Assembly (NCBI RefSeq): GCF_900110075.1
Contig: NZ_FOCJ01000011.1
Span: forward strand, 1-64,000
Origin: Paenibacillus sp. OV219
Lineage (GTDB): Bacteria > Bacillota > Bacilli > Paenibacillales > Paenibacillaceae
Reading direction: 5' to 3'
Length of the DNA: 64,000 nt
The notes under the pieces are model-generated. The model had not been told where the DNA came from, searched no databases, and was given only the letters and a program-made list of their open reading frames with translations. Numbering within the stretch: position 1 is the first letter of the stretch; each line of letters starts with the position of its first letter. Shown piece after piece: positions 1 to 10,082 of the stretch. A program made the translations under genes and the position numbers.

Positions 1-90
1 CGCGTTCCCATCCCGAACACGACCGTTAAGCCCTCCAGCGCCGATGGTACTTGGACCGCAGGGTCCTGGAAGAGTAGGACGTCGCCAAGC
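1..90 (+). rRNA. rrf: 5S ribosomal RNA, 3' part
   Basis: The window opens inside a 5S rRNA. The conserved CCCGAACACG segment, the AGCGCCGATGGTA segment and the closing GTAGGACGTCGCCAAGC are all present, so this is the 3' three quarters of the molecule; the 5' end lies before the window. It probably closes an rRNA operon upstream and is followed at once by a terminator. Confidence 0.95.
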
Positions 91-97
91 ACAGATA

Positions 98-127
98 ACC
101 GACCATATTTGATATGGTCGGTTTTTT
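98..127 (+). terminator. Intrinsic terminator of the rRNA operon
   Basis: An 11-bp perfect stem (ACCGACCATAT / ATATGGTCGGT) with a 3-base loop is followed by a T run, eight bases after the 5S rRNA end. Confidence 0.9.
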
Positions 128-258
128 GTTGTCTGTATTTTAATGTGGGTTGTATTTTTCACCCATAGATGGTCATATCTCCTTCACAACTGAGCGCGAA
201 AGCGAGCACATACTACTGACAACGCAGTCATTCTTTGTGACGGAGGTGGTAACGAGTG

Positions 259-1488
259 ATGGTGGACGGAATAAGAACAAAGGCATTTGCCATACTGACA
301 GCGCTTCTTGTATGTACGGGCTGTGGGAGCTCGACGCAGCTGCAAGAAGCGAGCTTACCTCCAATACAGCAACAGATGAAGCCACCAAATTTCAATGTAC
401 ATGTAAGTGGTCCACATACTTATTCTGCCGCAGTTAAGTCACAGCAGCTACAACCACGATCTACCAGAGTACGTAGGCTGTCTGTGCCTAGAGATCCTGT
501 AAAGGGGATCTATGTATCCGGTTGGGTGGCAGGCAGCAAGAAGCGGCTTGATCGGCTCATCCAGCTTGTTGACCGTACTGACCTCAATGCAATGGTTATC
601 GATGTAAAGAACGAATATGGCCAACTTACCTACAAGTCTTCACTGCCAGAAGTAAACGCCATTGGCGCGGACAGGCACGTAGCGATAGGTGACATACAGG
701 CGCTGCTACGCAAGCTGAAGGACAAGCATATTTATGTAATCGGGCGTATCGTGACCTTCAAAGACCCGTTATACGCCAAAACATATCCGAGCTTCGCGCT
801 TCAGCGGAAGAGTGGAGGCGTATGGAGGGACGTGCAGGGCAAAGTGTGGCTAGATCCTTTTCAGCAGCGGGTTCGTGTTTATAATGCAGCGATTGCGAAA
901 GAAGCGGCTACAATTGGCTTTGATGAGATTCAATTTGATTATGTACGGTTTCCGGATAACGGGTCCAAGGTTGATCGAGAAGTTCAGTACAGCAGCAGCC
1001 GGGGTGGAAAATCCAAGTCACAAGTTATCGCCCAATTTCTTAAAGACGCTACAAGCGGCGTACATGCTGCAGGTGCTAGGGTATCGGCAGATGTCTTTGG
1101 GCTCGTGACCTCATCAACGAATGACATGGGTATTGGCCAATCATGGCGTTCCATATCGAACGCCGTTGACGTCATCTCCCCGATGACCTATCCTTCTCAT
1201 TACTCTACAGGCATGTATGGGGTAAAACAGCCAGATCTTAGCCCTTACGCAATTATCCGCCATGCCATGATGGATGCGAATCACCGTAATAATCTGATTA
1301 GCAGTGGAAGTGATCAGACACCAGCGACTATTCGACCATGGCTGCAAAGCTTCACTGCAAAGTGGGTGCACCCGCATCAGCAGTACGGGGCAGAACAGGT
1401 GAATAAGCAAATCCAAGCAGCTAAGGAACAGGGGGTTTATGAGTTTCTATTGTGGAGTTCGAATTGCAAGTATGATTATCGTTCTTAA
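259..1488 (+). CDS. DUF4015-type putative glycoside hydrolase, lipoprotein-like
   Basis: A 409-residue exported protein. The N-terminus is a short signal sequence ending in a cysteine (CTGC) that resembles a lipobox, then a Pro/Ser-rich linker. From about residue 80 the GIYVSGW start, the AMVIDVKNEYG strand and the DEIQFDYVRFP motif mark the TIM-barrel domain known as DUF4015, a predicted sugar hydrolase of unknown substrate. Acidic residues in VIDVK and QFDYVRFP are the likely active site by analogy only. A strong GGAGGTGG at 242-249 fits the ATG at 259; a GTG at 256 is also possible. It stands alone between the rRNA operon and guaB. Confidence 0.8.
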   Translation: MVDGIRTKAFAILTALLVCTGCGSSTQLQEASLPPIQQQMKPPNFNVHVSGPHTYSAAVKSQQLQPRSTRVRRLSVPRDPVKGIYVSGWVAGSKKRLDRLIQLVDRTDLNAMVIDVKNEYGQLTYKSSLPEVNAIGADRHVAIGDIQALLRKLKDKHIYVIGRIVTFKDPLYAKTYPSFALQRKSGGVWRDVQGKVWLDPFQQRVRVYNAAIAKEAATIGFDEIQFDYVRFPDNGSKVDREVQYSSSRGGKSKSQVIAQFLKDATSGVHAAGARVSADVFGLVTSSTNDMGIGQSWRSISNAVDVISPMTYPSHYSTGMYGVKQPDLSPYAIIRHAMMDANHRNNLISSGSDQTPATIRPWLQSFTAKWVHPHQQYGAEQVNKQIQAAKEQGVYEFLLWSSNCKYDYRS

Positions 1489-3102
<1,614 letters not shown>

Positions 3103-3144
3103 TCTTTTCTAATGCTGCAGCATAAATGAAATAATGACGGACCT

Positions 3145-3189
3145 GGCAGGAAGATGGTGGGAATCACCGTTTTCCTGTCTTTCTTTTTT
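3145..3189 (+). terminator. Terminator of guaB
   Basis: A 15-bp stem that pairs fully when G-U pairs are allowed (3145-3159 with 3165-3179) is followed by TTTCTTTTTT. It separates guaB from dacA. Confidence 0.8.
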
Positions 3190-3246
3190 AGAAACGATGT
3201 GCTTTGTGTTACAATAACTAGAGTAGATGATAGAAGAGGAGAGAGA

Positions 3247-4539
3247 ATGTTGAAACGGAAAAAGGGACTGGTACGTTTCGTACCGACCATCTGTGCAGCT
3301 GTTATTGCGACGATGCTTACAACGACTCTAGGCACTTATAAGGCTCATGCGGATTCATCAGAATTCACGCCGAACTCACTAGGAATTGAGGTGCGTTCAG
3401 CAATTCTAATAGATGCAGATACCGGCCAGGTGCTCTATTCGGTCAATGCTGACAAAGCTTACCCGCCAGCAAGCATGACGAAGCTGATGACCGAGTACCT
3501 CGTGCTCGAAGAGGTTACTGCTGGACGTTTGAAAATGACGGATGTAGTTACTGTTTCAAAAGAAGCAGCTGATATTCCTCCTGACGGCTCCGCAATCTAT
3601 CTGGCAGAGGGCGACAAGCATACGGTTAAAGATTTGTATATGGCGATGGCGGTTCAATCGGCTAACGACGCAACTATCGCGCTGGCAGATGCAGTTGCTG
3701 GCACAGAGCAGGGCTTCGTTGGGAAGATGAACGAAACGGCGAAGGCACTCGGCTTGACAACAGCTCACTTCACAAGTGCGACTGGCCTTGCGGAAACGAC
3801 GGTTATTTCGGCAGGCGATATGGCGAAATTCGCTCGTGTGCTGATCAAGAAGCACCCTGAGTTTCTAGAGTTCTCCAGCACGCCAAGCTATAAGTTCCGT
3901 GAGCGCGATAAGACGCCAATGGTCAATTTGAACTGGATGCTGGAGACGAACAAGTCGATCACATCCTTGAAGAAATATGCGTATACCGGCGTTGATGGCA
4001 TGAAGACGGGCTACATCGGTGCAGCAGGCTACTGTTTCACAGGAACAGCGAAGCAAGGCGATATGCGTCTGATCTCGGTCGTTATGGATGCTTCTTCGAA
4101 ATCCTCGCGTTTCATCCAAACAGCGAAGCTGTTCGACTACGGCTTCCAAAATTTTGAGAAAAAGACGGTTGTAGCGCCGAAGACTGTTGTAGAAAGCGCA
4201 AAGACGGTAAAAATAAAGAAAGGCAAATCGAAAGAAGTGCCGATCATGACAGCAACAGACGTGACGTTCCTCGTGAAGAAAGGCGCTGCTCCAGACGTTA
4301 AGCTGACAAAGGTTGAAGTGAAGAAGGATAACGAGCTGGTAGCTCCAATCCCAAGCGGTACTGAAGTAGGCTCGGCGACATATTCCTACAAGGATCCGGG
4401 AACCGGTCAATCCATTGATAAAACGGTTAAGCTGATCACATCCGAAGAAGTGAAGAAAGCAAGCTGGTGGCGCTTGATGTTCCGTGGACTTGGCGGCTTT
4501 ATTTCGGGATTATTCCATGGGATTATGGATTTATTTTAA
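3247..4539 (+). CDS. dacA: D-alanyl-D-alanine carboxypeptidase (PBP5 type)
   Basis: Removes the terminal D-Ala from peptidoglycan pentapeptides at the outer face of the membrane. The 430-residue precursor has a signal peptide ending near AHADS, then the serine-peptidase S11 domain with all three motifs: SMTK (catalytic Ser and Lys), SAN, and KTG in GMKTGYIG. A PBP5 C-terminal beta domain follows, and the end (WWRLMFRGLGGFISGLFHG) looks like the amphipathic helix that anchors such proteins. The start is the ATG at 3247 behind a purine-rich AGAGGAGAG; the upstream in-frame extension runs through the guaB terminator and is rejected. Confidence 0.95.
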   Translation: MLKRKKGLVRFVPTICAAVIATMLTTTLGTYKAHADSSEFTPNSLGIEVRSAILIDADTGQVLYSVNADKAYPPASMTKLMTEYLVLEEVTAGRLKMTDVVTVSKEAADIPPDGSAIYLAEGDKHTVKDLYMAMAVQSANDATIALADAVAGTEQGFVGKMNETAKALGLTTAHFTSATGLAETTVISAGDMAKFARVLIKKHPEFLEFSSTPSYKFRERDKTPMVNLNWMLETNKSITSLKKYAYTGVDGMKTGYIGAAGYCFTGTAKQGDMRLISVVMDASSKSSRFIQTAKLFDYGFQNFEKKTVVAPKTVVESAKTVKIKKGKSKEVPIMTATDVTFLVKKGAAPDVKLTKVEVKKDNELVAPIPSGTEVGSATYSYKDPGTGQSIDKTVKLITSEEVKKASWWRLMFRGLGGFISGLFHGIMDLF

Positions 4540-4551
4540 ATAAACGGGTGG

Positions 4552-4607
4552 CGACAGCTATTTATAAGGTGTAAATAGTTGTCGATTAGTCCGCTATGCT
4601 GTAAAAT
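4552..4607 (+). promoter_or_regulatory. Hairpin and predicted pdxS promoter
   Basis: A 13-bp hairpin (CGACAGCTATTTA with TAAATAGTTGTCG, 4552-4584) lies after dacA without a T run. Its right arm holds the -35 box TTGTCG (4579-4584), followed by a 17-bp spacer and TAAAAT (4602-4607). The overlap of stem and -35 could mean a regulated promoter or a weak dacA terminator. Confidence 0.45.
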
Positions 4608-4680
4608 TATTGGTTAGAGTTAGTCCGGCGATTTACATGTTGGAGAAACTGCGAAAAACTTTTTGGGAGGATTTACGAAC

Positions 4681-5562
4681 ATGGAAACAGGAACTTCGCG
4701 CGTAAAACGCGGTATGGCTGAAATGCAAAAAGGCGGCGTCATTATGGACGTTATGAACGCCGAGCAAGCTAAAATTGCTGAAGCGGCTGGCGCAACAGCA
4801 GTTATGGCGCTTGAGCGTGTACCTTCTGATATTCGTGCAGCAGGCGGCGTAGCCCGTATGGCTGATCCGACAGTACTTGAAGAAGTAATGAAGGTTGTTT
4901 CGATCCCGGTTATGGCGAAAGCACGTATCGGTCACTATGTAGAAGCACGCGTGCTCGAAGCTCTGGGTGCGGACTACATCGACGAAAGCGAAGTGCTCAC
5001 GCCCGCTGATGAAGTGTTCCATATCTCGAAGCGCGACTTCACAGTTCCATTCGTGTGTGGTGCGAAAGATCTTGGCGAAGCGCTCCGTCGTATTCAAGAA
5101 GGCGCTGCAATGCTTCGTACGAAGGGCGAGCCAGGAACAGGCAACATCGTTGAGGCTGTTCGCCATATGCGTCTGATTACGGGTCAAATCCGTAAAGTAC
5201 AGAACCTTTCCAAGGATGAGCTTTATCATGAAGCGAAGAACCTCGGCGTACCTTACGATCTGCTTCTGGACGTTCACGAAACAGGTAAGCTTCCTGTCGT
5301 TAACTTTGCAGCTGGCGGCGTAGCAACACCGTCCGATGCAGCGTTGATGATGCACCTGGGCGCTGACGGCGTATTCGTTGGTTCGGGTATTTTCAAATCC
5401 GAATATCCGGAGCGTTTCGCTCGTGCAATCGTTGAAGCAACAACGCACTTCACAGATTACAAGCTGATCGCAGAAGTATCCAAAAACCTGGGTGCACCGA
5501 TGAAAGGCATTGAAATTTCGAAGCTGGCGCCTTCCGAGCGCATGCAGGACCGCGGCTTCTAA
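4681..5562 (+). CDS. pdxS: Pyridoxal 5'-phosphate synthase, PdxS subunit
   Basis: The synthase subunit of the DXP-independent vitamin B6 pathway. It joins ribose 5-phosphate, glyceraldehyde 3-phosphate and ammonia to make PLP. At 293 residues it has the normal length and near-perfect family landmarks: [16 protein letters not shown], the [14 protein letters not shown] loop, the catalytic lysine in VMAKARIGH, the [10 protein letters not shown] phosphate loop and [10 protein letters not shown] near the end. Start ATG 4681 with GGGAGG at 4665-4670. The pdxT gene follows 24 bases later, so both subunits are made from one transcript. Confidence 0.98.
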   Translation: METGTSRVKRGMAEMQKGGVIMDVMNAEQAKIAEAAGATAVMALERVPSDIRAAGGVARMADPTVLEEVMKVVSIPVMAKARIGHYVEARVLEALGADYIDESEVLTPADEVFHISKRDFTVPFVCGAKDLGEALRRIQEGAAMLRTKGEPGTGNIVEAVRHMRLITGQIRKVQNLSKDELYHEAKNLGVPYDLLLDVHETGKLPVVNFAAGGVATPSDAALMMHLGADGVFVGSGIFKSEYPERFARAIVEATTHFTDYKLIAEVSKNLGAPMKGIEISKLAPSERMQDRGF

Positions 5563-5586
5563 GAACGGAAAGAAGGCGGTAAAGCG

Positions 5587-6171
5587 ATGAAGATTGGTGT
5601 ACTGGCGCTGCAAGGCGCTGTAGCAGAGCATATACGTAGCATTGAAGCCGCTGGGGGAGAAGGCATTGCTGTAAAGCGAGTCGAAGAGCTCGACTCTCTT
5701 GACGGGCTTATCATTCCCGGCGGCGAGAGCACGACGATCGGCAAGCTCATGCGCAAGTATGGCTTCATCGATGCGATTCGTGACTTCTCGCAGCAAGGCA
5801 AGCCGATCTTCGGTACTTGTGCAGGACTGATCGTCCTGGCTGAACGTATAGAAGGCCAAGAGGATGCGCATCTGCAGCTGATGGATATGACCGTCGCGCG
5901 GAACGCATTCGGCCGCCAGCGTGAAAGCTTCGAGACGGACCTGCCGATAAAAGGCATTGATGAGCCGGTGCGTGCGGTATTCATTCGAGCACCTCTTATT
6001 AAAGAGGTAGCGCCGAGCGTCGATGTGCTGTCTATGTACAATGGCGAAATCGTAACTGCAAGGCAAGGCCATCTGCTTGCTTCGTCTTATCATCCAGAGC
6101 TTACGGACGATTACCGTCTGCATGCTTATTTCCTGGACATGGCGAAGGAAGCGGCTGCGGCTAAAGCATAG
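5587..6171 (+). CDS. pdxT: Pyridoxal 5'-phosphate synthase, PdxT glutaminase subunit
   Basis: Class I glutaminase that hydrolyses glutamine and channels ammonia to PdxS in the 24-subunit PLP synthase. The 194-residue protein starts MKIGVLALQGAV and contains PGGESTT (oxyanion region), the nucleophile cysteine in FGTCAGLI and the His/Glu of the triad in SYHPEL. AGAAGGCGGTAAAGCG before ATG 5587 provides the ribosome site. Follows pdxS directly and is closed by a strong terminator. Confidence 0.97.
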   Translation: MKIGVLALQGAVAEHIRSIEAAGGEGIAVKRVEELDSLDGLIIPGGESTTIGKLMRKYGFIDAIRDFSQQGKPIFGTCAGLIVLAERIEGQEDAHLQLMDMTVARNAFGRQRESFETDLPIKGIDEPVRAVFIRAPLIKEVAPSVDVLSMYNGEIVTARQGHLLASSYHPELTDDYRLHAYFLDMAKEAAAAKA

Positions 6172-6184
6172 CTGCATAGCGTAA

Positions 6185-6207
6185 AAGACTGCGTAAGCAG
6201 TCTTTTT
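6185..6207 (+). terminator. Terminator of pdxST
   Basis: Perfect 8-bp stem AAGACTGC / GCAGTCTT with a GTAA loop followed by T residues, 13 bases after the pdxT stop. Confidence 0.85.
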
Positions 6208-6213
6208 GCCGTT

Positions 6214-6382
6214 GTTAGCTGTGAGATGTAAGAGAGAGAACATGACCGAGAATGAGCAATTAGCCGACGTTCTGAATGGGAACAACTTTGGTGATATCAC
6301 CACGGGAGAGACCATCAGAAGGTCGGTGAAAGCGAGTAACGCCGGAGTGTTAAAATAACAAATTGGAAGGGGCTTTCCTTTC
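6214..6382 (+). other. serS leader region
   Basis: About 170 bases lie between the pdxT terminator and serS. Such genes often have a T-box leader in this group. Fragments such as ATGACCGAGAATGAG and GGTCGGTGAAAGCG recall T-box stems, but the diagnostic TGGNACCGCG antiterminator sequence is absent and no T-run terminator precedes serS. The ribosome site GGAAGGGG at 6364-6371 could pair with the following CTTTCC. No known RNA class can be claimed. Confidence 0.25.
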
Positions 6383-7663
6383 GTGTTGGATGTTAAATTG
6401 TTGCGTAATGATTACGCTAAAGTAGAGCAAGCTTTGCTGAACCGTGGCAAGTCGCTGGAACTCATCTCGAACTTCCCGGCGCTTGATGGCAAATGGCGGG
6501 ACATGCTGCAAGAGACGGAGCAGCTGAAGAATCGTCGTAATACGGTTTCGCAGGAGGTTGCGAAGCTGAAGAAGAGCGGCGGGGACGCTGAAGCGCTGAT
6601 CCTAGAGATGCGTGAGGTAGGCGACCGCATAAAAGTGCTTGATGAGGAGATTCGCATCGTTGAAGCAGAAACTGCAGAGCTGATGCTGGCGGTTCCGAAC
6701 GTGCCGAACGAATCGGTTCCTGTTGGTGCTTCTGAAGACGACAACGTGGAAATTCGCCGTCATGGCGAGGTGCCGTCGTTCGCATTTGAACCTAAGGCGC
6801 ATTTTGAAGTGGCACAGGATCTTGGCATTCTTGATTTCGAGCGTGCAGCGAAAGTAACTGGCTCGCGCTTCGTGTTCTATCGTGGCCTTGGAGCGCGTTT
6901 GGAGCGTGCGCTTATTAACTTCATGATGGATCTACATAGTGATGAGCATGGCTATGAAGAGATACTCCCACCATACATCGTTAATCGCGACAGCCTAATC
7001 GGAACAGGCCAGCTGCCGAAGTTCGAAGAAGATCTATTCAAAATTGCGGACACGGAGTACTATCTTATTCCCACTGCGGAAGTGCCGGTGACGAACGTTC
7101 ATCGTGAAGAGATTCTGCCTTCGGAAGAGCTGCCGAAGAATTTCGTAGCATATAGCGCATGTTTCCGTTCCGAAGCGGGATCTGCTGGCCGCGATACGCG
7201 CGGATTGATCCGCCAGCACCAATTCAACAAGATTGAGCTTGTGAAGCTAGTGAAGCCAGAGGATTCGTATGCAGAGCTCGAGAAGCTCACTGCAAACGCC
7301 GAGAGGGTATTGCAGCTCCTTGGCTTGCCATACCGCGTTCTAACGCTCTGTACGGGCGATATGGGCTTCACATCGGCGAAGACGTATGACCTTGAAGTGT
7401 GGATTCCAAGCGGCGGCACATACCGTGAAATCTCGTCCTGCTCGAATTTCGAGGACTTCCAGGCGCGCCGTGCGAATATCCGTTTCCGTCCGGAACCGAA
7501 GAGCAAGCCGGAATTCGTGCATACGCTGAACGGCTCAGGCCTTGCAGTAGGCCGTACGGTTGCTGCAATTCTGGAAAATTTCCAACAAGCTGACGGTTCG
7601 GTCGTTGTTCCGGAAGTGTTGCGTCCTTACATGGGCGGTCTTGAGGTCATCAGCGCTCGATAA
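6383..7663 (+). CDS. serS: Seryl-tRNA synthetase
   Basis: Charges tRNA-Ser with serine. The 426-residue class II synthetase begins [11 protein letters not shown], carries the long antiparallel coiled-coil arm (about residues 30-100) that grips the long variable arm of tRNA-Ser, then the catalytic core with motif 2 ([21 protein letters not shown]) split around its arginines and motif 3 ([15 protein letters not shown]). GTG start at 6383 behind GGAAGGGG. A tRNA-Ser gene follows 100 bases downstream. Confidence 0.97.
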   Translation: MLDVKLLRNDYAKVEQALLNRGKSLELISNFPALDGKWRDMLQETEQLKNRRNTVSQEVAKLKKSGGDAEALILEMREVGDRIKVLDEEIRIVEAETAELMLAVPNVPNESVPVGASEDDNVEIRRHGEVPSFAFEPKAHFEVAQDLGILDFERAAKVTGSRFVFYRGLGARLERALINFMMDLHSDEHGYEEILPPYIVNRDSLIGTGQLPKFEEDLFKIADTEYYLIPTAEVPVTNVHREEILPSEELPKNFVAYSACFRSEAGSAGRDTRGLIRQHQFNKIELVKLVKPEDSYAELEKLTANAERVLQLLGLPYRVLTLCTGDMGFTSAKTYDLEVWIPSGGTYREISSCSNFEDFQARRANIRFRPEPKSKPEFVHTLNGSGLAVGRTVAAILENFQQADGSVVVPEVLRPYMGGLEVISAR

Positions 7664-7764
7664 AATAATGTAGTGGCCATAGGGTGAATTTGGAGTTGCG
7701 AATCTGAATTCCCCTGTGGTACAATACATCTTGTGACCTTTGGAAAAGGGTCGTTTCATCATTC

Positions 7765-7853
7765 GGAGAGGTACCGAAGTGGTCATAACGGGGCGGTCTT
7801 GAAAACCGTTAGGGGGCAACTCCACGTGGGTTCGAATCCCACCCTCTCCGCCA
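7765..7853 (+). tRNA. tRNA-Ser (anticodon TGA)
   Basis: GGAGAGG pairs with CCTCTCC in the acceptor stem and CCA is encoded. The anticodon loop CTTGAAA gives TGA at 7800-7802. A long variable arm (about GGGGGCAACTCC) and GTTCGAATC T-loop confirm a type II serine tRNA reading UCN codons. Confidence 0.97.
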
Positions 7854-7867
7854 CTAACATTCATAAC

Positions 7868-7902
7868 AGCGCTCAAGCGAACAATCGCTTGGGCGCTTTT
7901 TT
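7868..7902 (+). terminator. Terminator after tRNA-Ser
   Basis: Stem AGCGCTCAAGCGA with TCGCTTGGGCGCT (one G-U pair), ACAA loop, followed by T residues. Confidence 0.88.
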
Positions 7903-7978
7903 GCGTTCGCTTCGCGTCACGGCAGCCGCATAAAAACACCGCCAAAACCACATATTATCGGCATGGAGGTGGTAAGCG

Positions 7979-8326
7979 ATGAGCAAGCACGATGAGCTCG
8001 CAATTGATCAGCAGCAGCTGACGTTAGCGTGGCAGCAAACACTGCCAACGACGATTAATGAAGCCGATCGCGCGCAGGTGCTGGCTGATGAAGCGGATCC
8101 GTCAGCTCTGCGCATTACGATACATGCGGCTGGGCACCAGATGTATGATTTTGATTTTAAGGTCGCCTATGTGGATGGCCGTGAAGTGCAAACGACTCTA
8201 ATTGATGTGGAGAAGGACGGCCGTTCGATCGACGAGAGGACGGAGATCGTTCAGGAGCTGGTGCAGGATTACACCCGCCATATTCATGAATGCGCGCAAG
8301 CGCTGCACGATCTGACACATCCATAG
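7979..8326 (+). CDS. Conserved hypothetical protein, 115 aa
   Basis: I do not recognise the family. The protein is acidic and soluble, without signal peptide or membrane segment. The middle (RITIHAAGHQMYDFDFKVAYVDGREVQTTLIDVEKDGR) predicts a small beta sheet and the C-terminal third a helix rich in His and Gln. Strong ribosome site GGAGGTGG at 7964-7971. It leads a short run of small genes that ends with a spore-protein-like gene, so a role in spores is possible but not shown. Confidence 0.6.
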   Translation: MSKHDELAIDQQQLTLAWQQTLPTTINEADRAQVLADEADPSALRITIHAAGHQMYDFDFKVAYVDGREVQTTLIDVEKDGRSIDERTEIVQELVQDYTRHIHECAQALHDLTHP

Positions 8327-8387
8327 ATCCCGCCGTTTTAGCCGTAGCCGTACACTCGCATAAGGAAAGGCAGGCGAAGCTGAATTC

Positions 8388-8564
8388 ATGACAAAAGTTA
8401 AAGGAACTGCGGATAAGAACTTAAGTAATGTCGTAGAAGATCTGGATAAAAATCCGGTTAACAGCCATCAAGCCCAGCAGCTGCAGCAGGATACGAATGA
8501 TCGGCGACATCAGGATGATCTGAATCACGACGAGCCGTCAGATTTGTTCCATTCGCGCAGTTAG
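8388..8564 (+). CDS. Small hydrophilic protein, 58 aa
   Basis: A 58-residue frame beginning MTKVKGTADKN and ending DLFHSRS. It is very hydrophilic, rich in Asn, Asp, Gln and His, and has no hydrophobic core, like many minor small acid-soluble spore proteins. GGAAAGG at 8364-8370 is somewhat far from the start. It sits 33 bases before the SASP-P-like gene, in the same direction. No specific family is claimed. Confidence 0.5.
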   Translation: MTKVKGTADKNLSNVVEDLDKNPVNSHQAQQLQQDTNDRRHQDDLNHDEPSDLFHSRS

Positions 8565-8597
8565 TTATTGAATTTCTAAAAAAGAGGTGTATTTAGT

Positions 8598-8753
8598 ATG
8601 GGCGGCAAGTCCAAGAGCGTTCCTGTGTCTAACCCGGATGGGCAGCGTGCCAGATCGCGTGCGGATAATGATTCGCATCAGCCGGTAGCTCACTCGGGCT
8701 CGAAGAAAACGAAACAGGCCAATCATGTGAGTCATAATAACCCGCAAGGATAA
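8598..8753 (+). CDS. SASP-P-like small spore protein
   Basis: A 51-residue basic protein. The segment QPVAHSGSKKTKQANH resembles the C-terminal half of the minor small acid-soluble spore protein SspP, which reads GQPEPL-SGSKKVKNRNH in bacilli. Family members accumulate in the forespore core. AAAGAGGTG at 8581-8589 serves ATG 8598. A forespore sigma-G promoter would be expected but I did not find a convincing one. The assignment rests on a short motif. Confidence 0.55.
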   Translation: MGGKSKSVPVSNPDGQRARSRADNDSHQPVAHSGSKKTKQANHVSHNNPQG

Positions 8754-8769
8754 GCTTTATTCGTATTTG

Positions 8770-8813
8770 AAGCCCTCTGAGATGGAGTGAAATCCGTCGA
8801 CAGGGGGCTTTTT
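8770..8813 (+). terminator. Terminator after the small spore-type genes
   Basis: Stem AAGCCCTCTG with CAGGGGGCTT (one G-U pair), a 21-base loop, then TTTAG. Confidence 0.7.
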
Positions 8814-8947
8814 AGCATGGGCAAATAGAACTGAAGATGAATGTGCCATCATTTAATTGTTCCGATTGATCCGAGGATCAGGTAAAATGAAAGGTGCTCG
8901 CTTGATTGCGGGCTCGTTTCGTTAAAGGGAGAGGAGTTTTTTTTATA

Positions 8948-10018
8948 ATGAAATTCGTGAAGGTAAGTACAATTCTGCTGCTCGTTGCAGCATTAGTCGT
9001 CTTAAGCGGATGCAGCAGCTCCAAATCTGCGAAGGAAACGATGTTGGACGCAATGGCTAACAATCAAGATGCAAAAAGCATGACATATACAGGGAAAATG
9101 ACGCTAAATGAGCTGTCGCTGCCTCAAAAGGAAGTTGTTGATGGCAAAATGCCGGCTGTAGCTCCGCTTATTTTGTCGATGTTGAAGGGTGCGGTTATTA
9201 ACTTCCACGGTAAGGTGCAGAAATCGCCTGCTCGCGCTGAGCTTGTGATGGATATGACACTCGGCAGCGGTGACGTGAAGCTGAATGTATCGCTCCCGAT
9301 GATTATTACAGCAGATAAAGTTTGGATTAAGGTACCGCAAATACCAGGTTACCCGATGCTTGATGCGCTCTCGGGCAAATTTGTGGAGATTGATGCGAAG
9401 AAATTGGCTCAGGAGCAAGGCGTCGGTGATCTTACCGCTTCGCAGAACATCGGTCAAGATCTGCTCAAAGCGCTGCTAGGTAGTCTGGATGAGAAAACGT
9501 TCTTCTCTGAGCCGAAGGGTGCGGATATGAATGGGCTTCCGGAAGGGCAGGAGGCTGACAAGTTCGTACGTTTCGCTGTGGATGAGTCGAACAAAGACAC
9601 TGCGCTGACGGCGGTGATGGAGAAGGCGGCGCCGCAAATCATTGATATCTTGCTTAGCAATGAGTCGTATATGAAGGCCCTTCAGTTGAAAAAAGAACAG
9701 CTGGAGGCGGCGAAGAAAGAACTCTCCGGCGGCAATACGGGCAAAGCGAAGGATGCAGTTGATACGTTCAAGAAGAGTGTGAAGATTGGCCAGCTCGAGG
9801 TAACCGGAGGCATTAAGGACGATTACTTGACGTACGAAGGGCTGAACGTGGAGCTTGAGTCAACTGACGCTGCTGCTGGCGGGCTTAAGTTAGACATGCA
9901 TTACGAGATGTCGATCTCGGATATTAACAAAGATGTGAAGTTCGAATATGAATTGCCGAAGGATGCGATTCCGGTTGAGCAGCTGCAAGGAATGCTCGGG
10001 CTCCCGAGCGGCTCCTAA
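8948..10018 (+). CDS. Secreted lipoprotein of unknown function (DUF6612-like)
   Basis: A 356-residue lipoprotein with a textbook lipobox (VLSGC) after a hydrophobic stretch. The body has no catalytic motif; it shows long amphipathic strands (MTLNELSL, INFHGKVQ, VSLPMIITADKVWIKVP) and a Lys/Glu-rich helix at about residues 245-275. This pattern recalls the LolA/LppX-like half-barrel lipoproteins often called DUF6612 in Paenibacillus. Start ATG 8948 behind AAAGGGAGAGGAG; the frame upstream of it is unused. Function unknown. Confidence 0.7.
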   Translation: MKFVKVSTILLLVAALVVLSGCSSSKSAKETMLDAMANNQDAKSMTYTGKMTLNELSLPQKEVVDGKMPAVAPLILSMLKGAVINFHGKVQKSPARAELVMDMTLGSGDVKLNVSLPMIITADKVWIKVPQIPGYPMLDALSGKFVEIDAKKLAQEQGVGDLTASQNIGQDLLKALLGSLDEKTFFSEPKGADMNGLPEGQEADKFVRFAVDESNKDTALTAVMEKAAPQIIDILLSNESYMKALQLKKEQLEAAKKELSGGNTGKAKDAVDTFKKSVKIGQLEVTGGIKDDYLTYEGLNVELESTDAAAGGLKLDMHYEMSISDINKDVKFEYELPKDAIPVEQLQGMLGLPSGS

Positions 10019-10029
10019 TCCTAATGAAT

Positions 10030-10067
10030 AAGAAGCGTCCACTCCGCGATGGAGGGACGCTTCTTTG
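10030..10067. terminator. Bidirectional terminator
   Basis: AAGAAGCGTCC pairs with GGACGCTTCTT across an inner CTCC/GGAG stem. It lies between two converging genes and has A and T runs on either side. Confidence 0.8.
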
Positions 10068-10082
10068 CATGAGCTGAGACTG

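Noticed and set aside
4633-6315. A 560-codon open frame on the minus strand
   Set aside because: It is antisense to pdxS and pdxT, whose identities are beyond doubt; the translation is rich in His, Cys and Arg and has no family features. Codon bias on the coding strand leaves this frame open.
6214-6382. T-box or glycine riboswitch before serS
   Set aside because: The TGGNACCGCG core and a terminator are missing, and glycine-aptamer landmarks could not be aligned.
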